NCBI RefSeq assembly: GCF_963082655.1 | Contig: NC_081552.1 | Span: 129,241,494-129,305,493 of the forward strand | Direction: 5' to 3' | Source: Stomoxys calcitrans | Lineage: Eukaryota > Arthropoda > Insecta > Diptera > Muscidae | DNA length: 64,000 bases | Shown here: one piece after another, positions 1 to 9,298 of the stretch | Numbering within the stretch: position 1 is the stretch's first letter | Layout of the letters: the number at the start of each line of letters is the position of its first letter | Made by a program: the position numbers and the translations under genes | The notes under the pieces: generated by a model | Seen by the model: only the letters and a program-made list of their open reading frames with translations | The model's database searches: none | Told to the model about the DNA's origin: nothing

Positions 1-240
1 TTCCTTGGATCCGGTTAAGTATTGAGCAGTAGGTGGACTTTTGAAGCGCCGTCCACCAGACCACAACGGCATATAGCATTATAGGTCTGACAACTGCATT
101 ACATACCCAGTACATGACGCGCAATGTCCCATCCCCCAAAAACTGCAAATGGCACTCTCAAGTGTATAGGGCCAGAGTTGCCTTTCATGCCCTTTCCAAA
201 ATGTTAGATTTGAAGTTCAATTTCCTGTCCAGCAAAACAC

Positions 241-922
241 TCAGGTATTTTGCGTTTTCTGTAAATGTAAGTTGTACCTCCTGCTGAAATGAACAACTTC
301 TGTCTTGCACGAATTTATACATAGACCAATTTCGGTAGCACACTTTGGTGTTGCACGTACAGCTTTCTGAAGTATATTTCTTAGAGTGCCGGAAAACTTT
401 CCCCTAACCTCAATAGCCACATGATCAGCATACAGTAATATATTGTTAATGCCTATATTCCAAAGTAGAGTAGAGGAGACAGTACACCTGAAGGAAACGG
501 TACACTGCTGACCCATCTTTTTAGATCCATTGATACCAAGCTTGACGTAATGCATCTTTTAGTAAGTAAGTTATTACCTACTTACTTGACGTCTGTTTTA
601 CATTATTGAAAGCACCTTCAATGTCAAGAAGTGCTACCATTGTATATTCCTTGACAGCGAGAGAACCCTCTTAGTAGCCGACTAGGACGTGAAGAGCTGT
701 TTCAGTGGGCTTGCGATCTCCAGAGATCTTTGCCCTAAAATATGTTTCTATCAACCTATCAAGAGTCTTCAGCATAAAGGATGACAGACTAATAGGACGA
801 AAATCTTTCGCTTTCGTGTGGTAAGGTTTTCCTGCTTTTGGAATGAAAATGGTCTTTGTGCCCCTCCATCCCGAGATATACTCCATCCAGAGTATATCTC
901 CATAAGCCAAAGAACCAGTCAA
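241..922 (-). pseudogene. LINE family A reverse transcriptase fragments
   Basis: Two frames carry RT motifs. At 922-671 is the finger region with AKDFRPISLSSFMLKTLDR. At 555-241 is the palm, with LLWNIGINNILL followed directly by YADHVAIEV. The catalytic YADD box reads YADH (421-432), so the second Asp is lost, and about a dozen residues found before the box in copy 2 (6.5 kb) are missing. The fragment is a dead RT that would have copied LINE RNA at the target site. Confidence 0.75.
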
Positions 923-1559
923 TCAAACACAGCTTGTAATTCAACAGGTGGTACAAGGGCCTGGCGGATTTAAGGAACCAAAACTTCTTATCACCCAAAG
1001 GGTTTTCGGCTCAGACACAATTTCCCTAATATTTCCCACAATTTCCCTAAATATACAAGTGGTGCCACGTTATCCGTTGGAGAATTACCCGGGAAATGTG
1101 TATCAACGAGTGAGTAGTTCTAGTGTTTCTTGACTAGACATTGTCCATGCATTCTCTGACTTCTGAATATACCTCACCGTTATAGGTCTCGAGGACAGAA
1201 TTTTCCTTACCCTAGAGGCCTCAGATGTATCCTCCACGGAGCTGTATAGATGTGATGTCGCAACGCAATCATGTTGTGCTCTTGTGGCTTTCGCCGTGTT
1301 GAAGAGTGTTCTGCAGTCCTTCCTTAGACCAACTAGCTCTAGGGTCCATCATGGCGGTCGCTGTTTGCCCTTGGCTTAACACTAGGACATGCTGACACAA
1401 GCGAGTCATTCAGGGCCTTCGTGATCCGCTTGACCATAATGTCTATATCCTCTGCAGTTTTCACTTCTTTTCTGGTCTAAAAGGGATAGACGTGCAGAAT
1501 TTGTTCCGAAATTTATCCCAATCCGTCTTTCTTCTATTTAGCCGAGGGCCCACTTCTGT

Positions 1560-2100
1560 AGAATTTTCTCCAAGGCTGAAAGTAATATGTCGATGGTCAC
1601 CCAACACTTCCCAGTCCCATAGTTTTACCCCTATATCTTTCGATACATAGGTAATATCTGGTACCTCCTGCCGGTTCCTGGAAATAAAAGTCGGTTTATC
1701 CCCTTTATTACAAATCGCCAGATTGCAACTTATAATATATTCAATAAGCAGCTCACCCCTTTTGTTGACATCCGAACTTCCAATATCTGGTGGTGTGCAT
1801 TAGCATCACTTCCTACAATGATGATTTTCTTCCCTACAGAAACGGCCGACCAGCGACTTAAAGTTTGAAGGCGGCATCTCTGAACCATGTGCCATATATA
1901 GGGAAGCCAGCCAACAATGACACTTGTTTATTTCAAGGTTGGCTTCTACTAAATGTTCAGTGCTTAGCGACGGAAGAAGAAAAATATTTAGACTACTCTT
2001 TGTGAGAATACAATCTCCCATTCCCTTTCTCCTTAAGTAGTTTAAATCCCGGAATTTTTAGTCCACGAACCATTCCTCCACACACTCATGTTTCTTGGAT
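1560..2100 (-). pseudogene. LINE family A endonuclease remnant
   Basis: Minus-strand translation gives the motif GSDANAHH (1790-1813), the usual catalytic Asp/Asn signature of LINE apurinic-like endonucleases. After a frame change come residues resembling LIEYIISCNLAICNKGD and GDHRHITFSL, the last matching the SDH-type histidine motif. In an intact element this domain nicks target DNA to prime reverse transcription. Frame changes and stops show it is inactive. Confidence 0.6.
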
Positions 2101-2355
2101 AAGAACCACGTCAAATCCCCCAGCCATCAGGAGGACCTTTAGTGCCGCCGAAGCATCCTTTCAATGGTGGAGATTTGTCCGTGGAAACCGAATCATAGTG
2201 AGTATTCAGAATTCCCATCACTGTTGTGTTAGCTTCGTCTTCTGATTCCACCAGGAGTTCATCCTCTCAAGATTCGTTAGATCTTGTCATCCAGGGGCAG
2301 GTGAGAAAGCAGGGGATCCACTCTTCCTCAGCACACTGGACATTTGCGGTGTGGA

Positions 2356-2757
2356 CTATTCCTCCATTGATGCTTCACCAGCTGTCGAAGTACTTTTTGA
2401 ATTCCGTGCTGGCGCACACCTTGAGCCCAGTTCAACTGGATGTGTAGGTACACAGGGCTTTTCGGGTCCCGTTTCGATGTCATCCCCTCCTGTCTCGATT
2501 GTGGTTGGAGGATTTTCAATCTCCTCCAATCCGCCAGACTTTACCGATGTGGTCGATAGTTCCTCAGGGAAGTGTTCAGCAACAACTGCTAAGTCATCTA
2601 TTGATTTCCCGAACCTACCGCTTCTATACACTTTCAGTCTCAACTTATTGAATCCGTAGGATACAACTCCTTCAGATTTGTTGAGGTCTGCGACAGCCGG
2701 TGTTGAGTACGAATACTGCATTTCTTCGGTCGCCATCAACCTCCTCCAAACATCCAC
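2356..2757 (-). pseudogene. N-terminal open frame of LINE family A
   Basis: A 133-residue open frame starting MDVWRRLMATEE, at the 5' end of LINE A copy 1 and upstream of its endonuclease. It is polar and rich in Ser, Thr, Glu and Pro in the second half, with no CCHC knuckle in the visible part. It may be ORF1 or the leader of the polyprotein. I do not recognise a fold and assign no biochemical function. The position just upstream of the endonuclease supports membership in the LINE. Confidence 0.45.
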
Positions 2758-3376
2758 CTGTGGTTGAAAAATTGGAATATCTTACTTCTTGACTTAATCC
2801 AGTGCTGCCAAACGATACAGAAATAGGAACTGTTTTTAGAAACTAATTCAGAATTTCTCTGGTTTGACCAAAAATTATTTTTCTAGTTAAGGATAAATAA
2901 AATCTTAAAATGTGCTTTCTGCAAAATTAGCTATTTTGTGTTATGCCTCTGTTCACATGTATGGGTGATGTGTAATACCCAAAAGGCACTTACCCAAAGA
3001 GAATAGATTGGTCTATATGGCAGTGCTATCCAAATATGCTTCGACCTGGACCACATTCAACAAAGGAGTGTCGAGCTCTGTTCAAAACTCACTGTTTCAA
3101 ATTTCATAGAAATCGGATATAATTGGATCTGACCACATCAGCTTTATTTTTTATTCGGGTACCCGATCTAATATGGTCAAATCCAATTATATATGGCATC
3201 AGATATAATTGGATCTGAAAAATAGTTATATATAATTTGATCTAATTTTATCAAGTTAGATCAAATTGTATACAATCTGATACAGTCAGATACAATTGTA
3301 TCTCGAATTAGTCCCAGATATAAAAAGTTCCAATTATATATTAAAATATTTAATTGGATCATAAATCTTAAATAAA
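2758..3376. repeat. AT-rich spacer with one HINE-like monomer
   Basis: The first ~230 bases show nothing recognisable. From about 3000 a monomer resembling the 31-32 kb repeats appears (calls such as TCTATATGGCAG and TTTCATAGAAATCGGAT), followed by degenerate short repeats of GATATAATTGGATCTGA type up to about 3330. No coding sequence is supported. Confidence 0.4.
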
Positions 3377-4850
3377 AAACAAGTAAAAGCGTGCTAAGTT
3401 CGGCCGGGCCGAATCTTATATACCCTCCACCATGGATCGCATTTGTCGAGTTCTTTTCCCGGCATCTCTTCTTAGGCAAAAAAGGATATAAGAAAAGCGT
3501 TGCTCTGCTATTAAAACGATATCAAGATATGGTCCGGTTCGGACCACAATTAAATTATATGTTGGAGACCTGTGAAAAATTTCAGCTAATTTGTATAAGA
3601 ATTGCGCCCATTGGGGCTCACGAAGTAAAATAGAGAGAACGATTTATATGGGATCTGTATCGGGGTATAGACCGATTCAGACCATAATATACACGTTTGT
3701 TGATGGTCATGAGAGGATCCGTCGTACAAAATTTCAGGCATATCGGATAATAATTGCGACCTCTAGGGGTAAAGAAGTCAAGATCCCAGATCGGTTTATA
3801 TGGCAGCTATATCAGGTTATGAACCGATTTGAACCTTATTTGACACAGTTGTTGAAAGTAAATATAAAATACGTCATGCAAAATTTCAGCCAAATCGGAT
3901 AGGAATTGCGCCCTCTAGAAGCTCAAGAAGTCCAATCACCAGATCTGTTTATATGACAGCTATATCAGGTTATGGACCGATTTCAACCATACTTGGCACA
4001 GTTGTTGGATATCATAACGAAATACTTCGTGCAAAAATTCATTCAAATCGGATAAGAATTGGGCCCTCTAGAGGCTCAAGAAGTCAAGACCCAAGATCGG
4101 TTTATATGGCAGCTATATCAGGTTATGAACCGATTTAAACCATACTTGGCACAGTTGTTGGGTATCATAACAAAACACGTCGTGCGAAATTCCATTCCAA
4201 TCGGATAAGAATTGCGCCCTCTAGAGGCTCAAGAAGTCAAGACCCCAGATCGGTTTATATGACAGCTATATCAGGTTATGAACCGATTTGAACCATACTT
4301 GGCACAGTTGTTGGATATAATAACAAAACACGTCGTGCAAAATTTAATTTCAATCGAATAAGAATTGCGCACTCTAGAGGCTCAAGAATTCTAGACCCAA
4401 GATCGATTTATATGGCAGCTATATCAGGTTATGGACCGATTTGAACCATACATGGCACAGTTGTTGGATATCATAACAAAATTTCATTCCAATGGGATAA
4501 GAATTGCGCACTCTAGAGGCTCAAGAGGTCAAGACCCAAGATCGGTTTATATGGCAGCTATATCAAAACATGGACCGATATGGCCCATTTACAATACCAA
4601 CCGACCTACACTAATAACAAGTATTTGTGCAAAATTTCAAGCGGCTAGCTTTACTCTTTCAGAAGTTAGCGTGCTTTCGACAGACAGACAGACGGACGGA
4701 CGGACAGACGGACGGACATGGCTAGATCGACATTAAATGTCGCGACGATCAAGAATATATATACTATATGGTGTCTCAGACGAATATTTCGAGTAGTTAC
4801 AAACAGAATGGCGAAATTAGTATAACCCCCATCTTATGGTGGAGGGTATA
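3377..4850 (-). mobile_element. HINE-type (INE-1/mini-me-like) element, family 1 copy a
   Basis: Read right to left: subterminal TATACCCTCCACCAT (end at 4850), conserved block with ATAAAGTATATATATTCTTG, a GTCY microsatellite (4679-4716), about six ~150-bp monomers (each with ATCGGTTTATATGGCAGC and CAATCGGATAAGAATTGCGC), the inverted subterminal repeat, and the hairpin TTCGGCCGGGCCGAA near 3400. This order matches Drosophila INE-1/DINE-1 and mini-me elements, which are Helentron-related and non-autonomous. Copy b at 11.7 kb is almost identical across the hairpin end. Confidence 0.85.
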
Positions 4851-4871
4851 ATAATTGTTACCCAACGCTTG

Positions 4872-4903
4872 GGTATTTATTGGGTAAATACCCAATAAAT
4901 ACC
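4872..4903. repeat. 14-bp stem palindrome beside a HINE
   Basis: Perfect inverted repeat GGTATTTATTGGGT / ACCCAATAAATACC with an AAAT loop, 21 bases beyond the HINE end. A near-identical sequence lies beside another HINE at 29519-29546. Confidence 0.7.
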
Positions 4904-4993
4904 TTTTTTGGATATTTATTTGGGTATTTATAATTTTGCAGATATCTTTGTTAAAAAATATTTTCCAAACAATTTTTGATGATTTCGTATTCT

Positions 4994-5610
4994 TTGTAAA
5001 GGGTGATTTTTTTGAGGTTAGGATTTTCATGCATTAGTATTTGACAGATCACGTGGGATTTCAGACATGGTGTCAAAGAGAAAGATGCTCAGTATGCTTT
5101 GACATTTCATCATGAATAGACTTACTAACGAGCAACGCTTGCAAATCATTGAATTTTATTACCAAAATCAGTGTTCGGTTCGAAATGTGTTCATTCACCG
5201 TAACGTTGCGTCCAACAGCATCTTTGAAAAAATACGGTCCAATGATTCCACCAGCGTACAAACCACACCAAACAGTGCATTTTTCGGGATGCATGGGCAG
5301 TTCTTGAACGGCTTCTGGTTGCTCTTCACTCCAAATGCGGCAATTTTGCTTATTTATGTAGCCATTCAACCAGAAATGAGCCTCATCGCTGAACAAAATT
5401 TGTCAAAATTTGAACACATTTCGAACCGAACACTGATTTTGGTAATAAAATTCAATGATTTGCAAGCGTTGCTCGTTAGTAAGTCTATTCATGATGAAAT
5501 GTCAAAGCATACTGAGCATCTTTCTCTTTGACGCCATGTCTGAAATCCCACGTGATCTGTCAAATACTAATGCATGAAAATCCTAACCTCAAAAAAATCA
5601 CCCTTTACAA
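4994..5610. mobile_element. Foldback element derived from a Tc1/mariner relative
   Basis: Arms of about 200 bp (4994-5193 and 5411-5610) are inverted copies of each other and begin TTGTAAAGGGTGATTTTTTT. Each arm contains the transposase N-terminus (MNRLTNEQRLQIIEFYYQ, helix-turn-helix start). The 217-bp centre, on minus, encodes a piece of catalytic core: MFSDEAHFWLNGYINKQNCR then MHPEKCTVWCGLYAGGIIG. The first catalytic Asp (SDEAHF) is visible; the rest of the triad is absent. It is a non-autonomous palindromic derivative whose transcript would fold into a long hairpin. Confidence 0.85.
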
Positions 5611-6004
5611 TATATAAATCTGACCTACTCATCTCATTAAATCTGATTTAAGTTATTTATAACAACAGAGCCAAAGCCACAGGAGCACCACACGATTGGG
5701 ACATCTATAAGGCTGAGCTAAGAAATTATAAGGGCGAGCTGAGAAAGTCTCAGAACAAATCCTGGGTAGAATTCTGAAGCTCCGTGGAGGAGACATCTGA
5801 AGCCTCTAAGCTAAGGAAGGTTCTGTCCTCGAGACCTAAAATGGTGAGGTATGTTCAGAAGTCAGAGAATTTATGGACAATGTCTAGTGAGAATACACTA
5901 GAACTACTCGTTAATACACATTCCCCGGGAAATTCTCCAAGGGCAATGTGGCGCCAGAAGAGGTTGTCACTGGTACGCATTCGTAGGAGGTTATAAAAGA
6001 AATT

Positions 6005-6830
6005 GTGTCTGAACGGAAAATCCTTAGGGTGATAAGATGTTTAGACTCCTTTAAGTCGCCAGGCCCTGATGATGCATCACCGATTGAATTACAAGCTGTG
6101 TCTGATAGTCTGGTTCCCTGGCTTAGGGAGATATACTCTGCTTGTATCAGAATGTCATATGTACCTGTGGGATGGAGGGACACGAAAGTCATTTTCATTA
6201 CGAAAGCAGTAAAACCTTACCACACGAAAGCGAAAGATTTTCGTCCTATTAGAAGGTCATCTCGGTATCAGGGAATATACAATGATCTCTGTCACGGAAT
6301 AGCATTGCTTGAAATTAAACGTGCTTTCAATAATGTAAAACCGACGTCAATCACGAAGGAGTTGGAGTTTCTAGGCATCAACTCTACCGTAAGAAAGTTT
6401 ATTAATAACTTACTTATCAAAAGATGCATTACGGCAGACTTGGGATCAGTGGATCTAAGAAGATGGGTCAGCAGAGAAACACTTTAAGGAGGTGTACTGT
6501 CTCCTCTACTTTGGAATATAGGCATTAACAATATATTATTTTCTCTGCAAGGTAAAGGTGTAAAAGTTGTTGCGTATGCTGATGACGTGACAATTGCAAC
6601 AGCAAAATGGGCTACCGAAATTTCAACAGGAGATACAAGCTTCCCACAGTGGAACATTTATCCTTGGGAGGAGAGAATGTTCCATTTATTGAAAACACAA
6701 AAAAAATCGGTTGTATGGCTGGACAAGAAATTGAACTACATATCCAACATTTTGGAAAGGGGACGAAAGCCAACTCTTGCCCTACACACCTGCAAGAGGG
6801 CCATTGGTTAAAGATGGGAGTTTAGACCGC
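6005..6830 (+). pseudogene. LINE A reverse transcriptase pseudogene with intact YADD
   Basis: The first 160 residues are open and contain FKSPGPDDASPIELQAV and GWRDTKVIFITKA (RT fingers), then an internal deletion joins AKDFRPI to a segment like ALLEIKRAFNNVKPTSITKE. After a stop at about 6485 the frame resumes with GGVLSPLLWNIGINNILFSL and AYADDVTIAT. The catalytic box YADD is intact at 6575-6586. RT uses the nicked target strand as primer for LINE RNA. The deletion and stops make it inactive, although the palm residues survive. Confidence 0.8.
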
Positions 6831-7189
6831 TTATCATACATTGGTTAAATACTACAGTTGTGGTCTGGTGGACGGCGCTTCAAACGTGCACCTACTGCTC
6901 AATACTTAACCGGATCAAAAGGATGGCTTGTTTGTGCATAACATCCGCACTGAGAACGACGCCATCTGATGCACTGAATTGAATGTTACATCATACGCCT
7001 CTGGACATTGGGGCTAGGCAAATTGCAGGGACCAATGCCGTGAAGTTAAGAGAGCTTTCTCATTGGTCATGTGGCGGCTGCGGACACTGTGTTATCGTTG
7101 ATACAAAATCTGCCTGGAACAGTGCGGATCACACCCTACCTGAGCCGCTTTTTGATAAAAAGTACTGTAGCACTGTTCCTGATAGAACC

Positions 7190-7500
7190 GATTGGAACTA
7201 TGATATCCCTGGTAGCAGAAGTTATATAGACTTCTAAACGGATGGTTCCAAACTAAACGACCATTTGGGCTTTGGGATGTACTCTAAAGATCTAGAACTG
7301 GTCATATCGAAAAGCTTACCCGACCTTTACAGTGTGTATCAAGCGGAGATCCTTGCAATTAAGGAAGTGGTGGCATAAATATCTTCTCAGACAGCCAGGC
7401 AGCCATTAAATCCCTGCAGAACGTATTTCTGAACGATAAACCGCCCTTAAATGTCGCAGATCTCTCAGCGAAATGGCTGAACAGTTCAAAATTTAAGCGG
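7190..7500 (+). pseudogene. LINE A RNase H remnant
   Basis: Translation gives RSYIDF, stop, TDGSKLNDHLGFGMYSKDLE, then QAEILAIKEVV and FSDSQAAIKSL. These are the RNase H carboxylate motifs (TDGS Asp, AEI Glu, SDSQ Asp). The Tyr codon before TDGS is TAA here, while copies 4 and 5 keep TAT, so a single base change broke this copy. In LOA/I-like LINEs this domain degrades the RNA of the RNA-DNA hybrid. Confidence 0.75.
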
Positions 7501-7930
7501 ACGAGGTTGCAAGACTAGAAACTACCCTACACATTTTAGGGATACTGGAATCTGTGGGTATGCCTCTAGCGACATGTCAGCAAACTTTTTAGGACCAGGC
7601 CCGAAGGATAACGAATGATAGATGGTAACAAAGAGAGTTTTGTGAGCATTCCAAAACTATGTGACCTAATCTAGACTCGAAGAGGTCTACCGCTTTGCTG
7701 TCATTGGCTAAACCGATGTCTCAGTCATTGTGTTCGCCATGACCGGTTACTGTCTGATTGGAAAACATGCTGACAGACCAAATGTTGCCAGTTACGACAG
7801 AAGCTGTAAGGACCTCAAAGAAGAAGAGACCATCGAACACCCTTCTTTGTGTGTGTCCTGCACTAGGAGTCAGAAGACGTTCCACTTTAGGTCTTCATTT
7901 CTTTGAGAACGTGTCTGATTGAAAATGAAA

Positions 7931-8870
7931 ATTCATTGAAATTCATCTGAAAATTCATTGAAATTTTGTTTTTGAAAAATTGAAAATAAAATTTTGAGTT
8001 CGGAAAAGTTTTTTTAAAAAATTGTCCTTTAGGACAAATGATCTTTCTTTTTTTAGTGAAAATTTCGTATATCAGTTGTTTTATGTTTAAAAAGTTAGGA
8101 TGGGCTAAAGTTGGAGGCCAACGTGCGCCGATATTAGCATGTCCGCTATGACGCTGATCGCCTGGGTTGGAGTCCTGGTGAGACCATCACCTCACTGTGG
8201 TTCGAATATTAAAATTCTCAAAATCCTTCTGTAACTTTGAAATCCTTGTAAATATTCCTTTTTTTATGGAAATTTGTTGTCGCTAATTTTCCAGAAAGGG
8301 ACTCATCGGCGGTGGCATTTGGTCATAAAACAAGAGCTAAACTTAGTATTGCTTACCGATTAGATATTTTTGTGTAGATATCTTAGTTTTATAGTGAGTT
8401 TGGGGTACTTAATATTTTGTCAAATATTTCGACGAATTGGCTAGAACTTTTCGATTATTTTTTTTATTTTGCAAATAAAAACCTGTTTATAAAAATGTAA
8501 TCGTTAGAAAAATAATTTTGGCAGGGCCCAAATCTGTGCAAAGTGTTGTCTTCAGAAATATTTCATTGAGGTTAAAAAAAATTAGTTGAAATTTTGTTCT
8601 TAAAATAATAATTTCGAGTTGAACCGGGCCAAAAATTAGCTTTAAATGATTTTTCACTTATATGGTTCAATTTTGTCCTCAGATAAATTTCATTGATATT
8701 TTGTCTTTTAAAATATTCCCTTAAATTTAATTTTTTTTAAATTTTTAGTGTTCAGTAAAATTTTTTTTTTTAAATTTTTTCTTGAGAAAAATTTCTTCGA
8801 AAATTTGTTTTTCAGAAAATTTCATTGAAATTTTGTCTTTGTCACTGATATTTCGTTTAAGGGTTGGTAT
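7931..8870. repeat. Degenerate AAATTTTGTCTTTAGAAAAA repeats around a SINE piece
   Basis: Loose ~30-bp units such as TTCATTGAAATTTTGTCTTT and GAAAATTTCATTGAAATTTTG recur through 7920-8100 and 8400-8860. The same type occurs at 15.7-16.3 kb and 33.6-34.0 kb. No coding sequence; the SINE segment at 8113-8212 is listed separately. Confidence 0.6.
8113..8212 (+). mobile_element. 5' part of tRNA-derived SINE (same family as 63.0 kb)
   Basis: The segment GGAGGCCAACGTGCGCCGAT through GGTGAGACCATCACC aligns with the head of the SINE at 63007-63321. The internal promoter B-box region reads GGGTTGGAGTCCTGG. The 3' two thirds are absent. It is diverged and presumably inactive. Confidence 0.65.
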
Positions 8871-8924
8871 TCTATTCTGGTTCATTTACTTTTTCGGAAA
8901 AAAGTAAAGAAACACGAACCATTG

Positions 8925-9298
8925 AAACCAATAAAACATACAAAAACTAGAAAGCAAAAGCCAAAAGTTGGCCGGTGCCGAATTTATAATACCCTACACC
9001 AAAATCGGACGAACATATATATGAGAGCTATTTCTAAATCTGAACCGATTTCGACCAAACTTAATAAATGTTGCGTTACTCGCCGAGGAAAGCGTTGTAC
9101 AAATTTTTTGCTCTAGGAGTGAAAATCGGACGGTATATGTACATGGCAGCTATATCTTAATCTGAACTGATTTCGATGAAATGCACTAGTAATATTAAAA
9201 GTCATAAGAAAATCCTTCCTGCCAAATTTCAAGAGAATCGGTTCACAAGTGACCATTCTATTGCATTATTTCTGCAAATCGGACGTATATATATATAC
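8925..9298 (-). mobile_element. HINE-like fragment, CCTACACCA type
   Basis: Starts with a hairpin-like GTTGGCCGGTGCCGAA and TATAATACCCTACACCA, the counterparts of the hairpin and subterminal repeat of family 1, then monomers ATGAGAGCTATTTCTAAATC and ATGGCAGCTATATC. It is cut at 9298 by the ACTAGCTG-headed element, so the microsatellite end is missing. Confidence 0.6.

Larger units (their letters stand above)
1..2757 (-). mobile_element. LINE family A copy 1 (LOA-like), cut by window edge
   Basis: A non-LTR retrotransposon read on the minus strand: N-terminal open frame (2757-2356), apurinic-type endonuclease remnant (about 2100-1560), then reverse transcriptase pieces down to position 1, where the window cuts it. 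Other copies lie at 5.7, 16.5, 39 and 61 kb on the plus strand. The RT motif GGVLSPLLWN in sister copies, together with a downstream RNase H, suggests the LOA/I-like group; that clade call is inference from recalled family features. The copy has many stops and frame changes and cannot make a full protein. Confidence 0.85.
5665..7930 (+). mobile_element. LINE family A copy 2 (RT, RNase H, 3' tail)
   Basis: Plus-strand LINE with linker (about 5670-6000), reverse transcriptase (6005-6830), RNase H (about 7190-7500) and a Cys-containing tail reading CRSCKDLKEEETIEH near 7800. The 5' part (endonuclease) is missing, as in a 5'-truncated retrocopy. Several stops and frame changes are present. The 3' end lacks the CCTAACC tail seen in copy 5 and grades into AT-rich repeats. 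Confidence 0.85.

Noticed and set aside
3391..3633. Repeated open frame beginning MLSSAGPNLIYPPPWIAFVE at 3391, 11702 and 22929
   Set aside because: It is the translation of the HINE hairpin end and first monomer; it recurs only because the repeat recurs, and other copies have stops or indels in it.
5112..5531. 139-residue plus-strand frame as a gene
   Set aside because: It crosses both arms of the foldback element and reads the transposase core antisense; only the first ~25 residues are a real transposase fragment.
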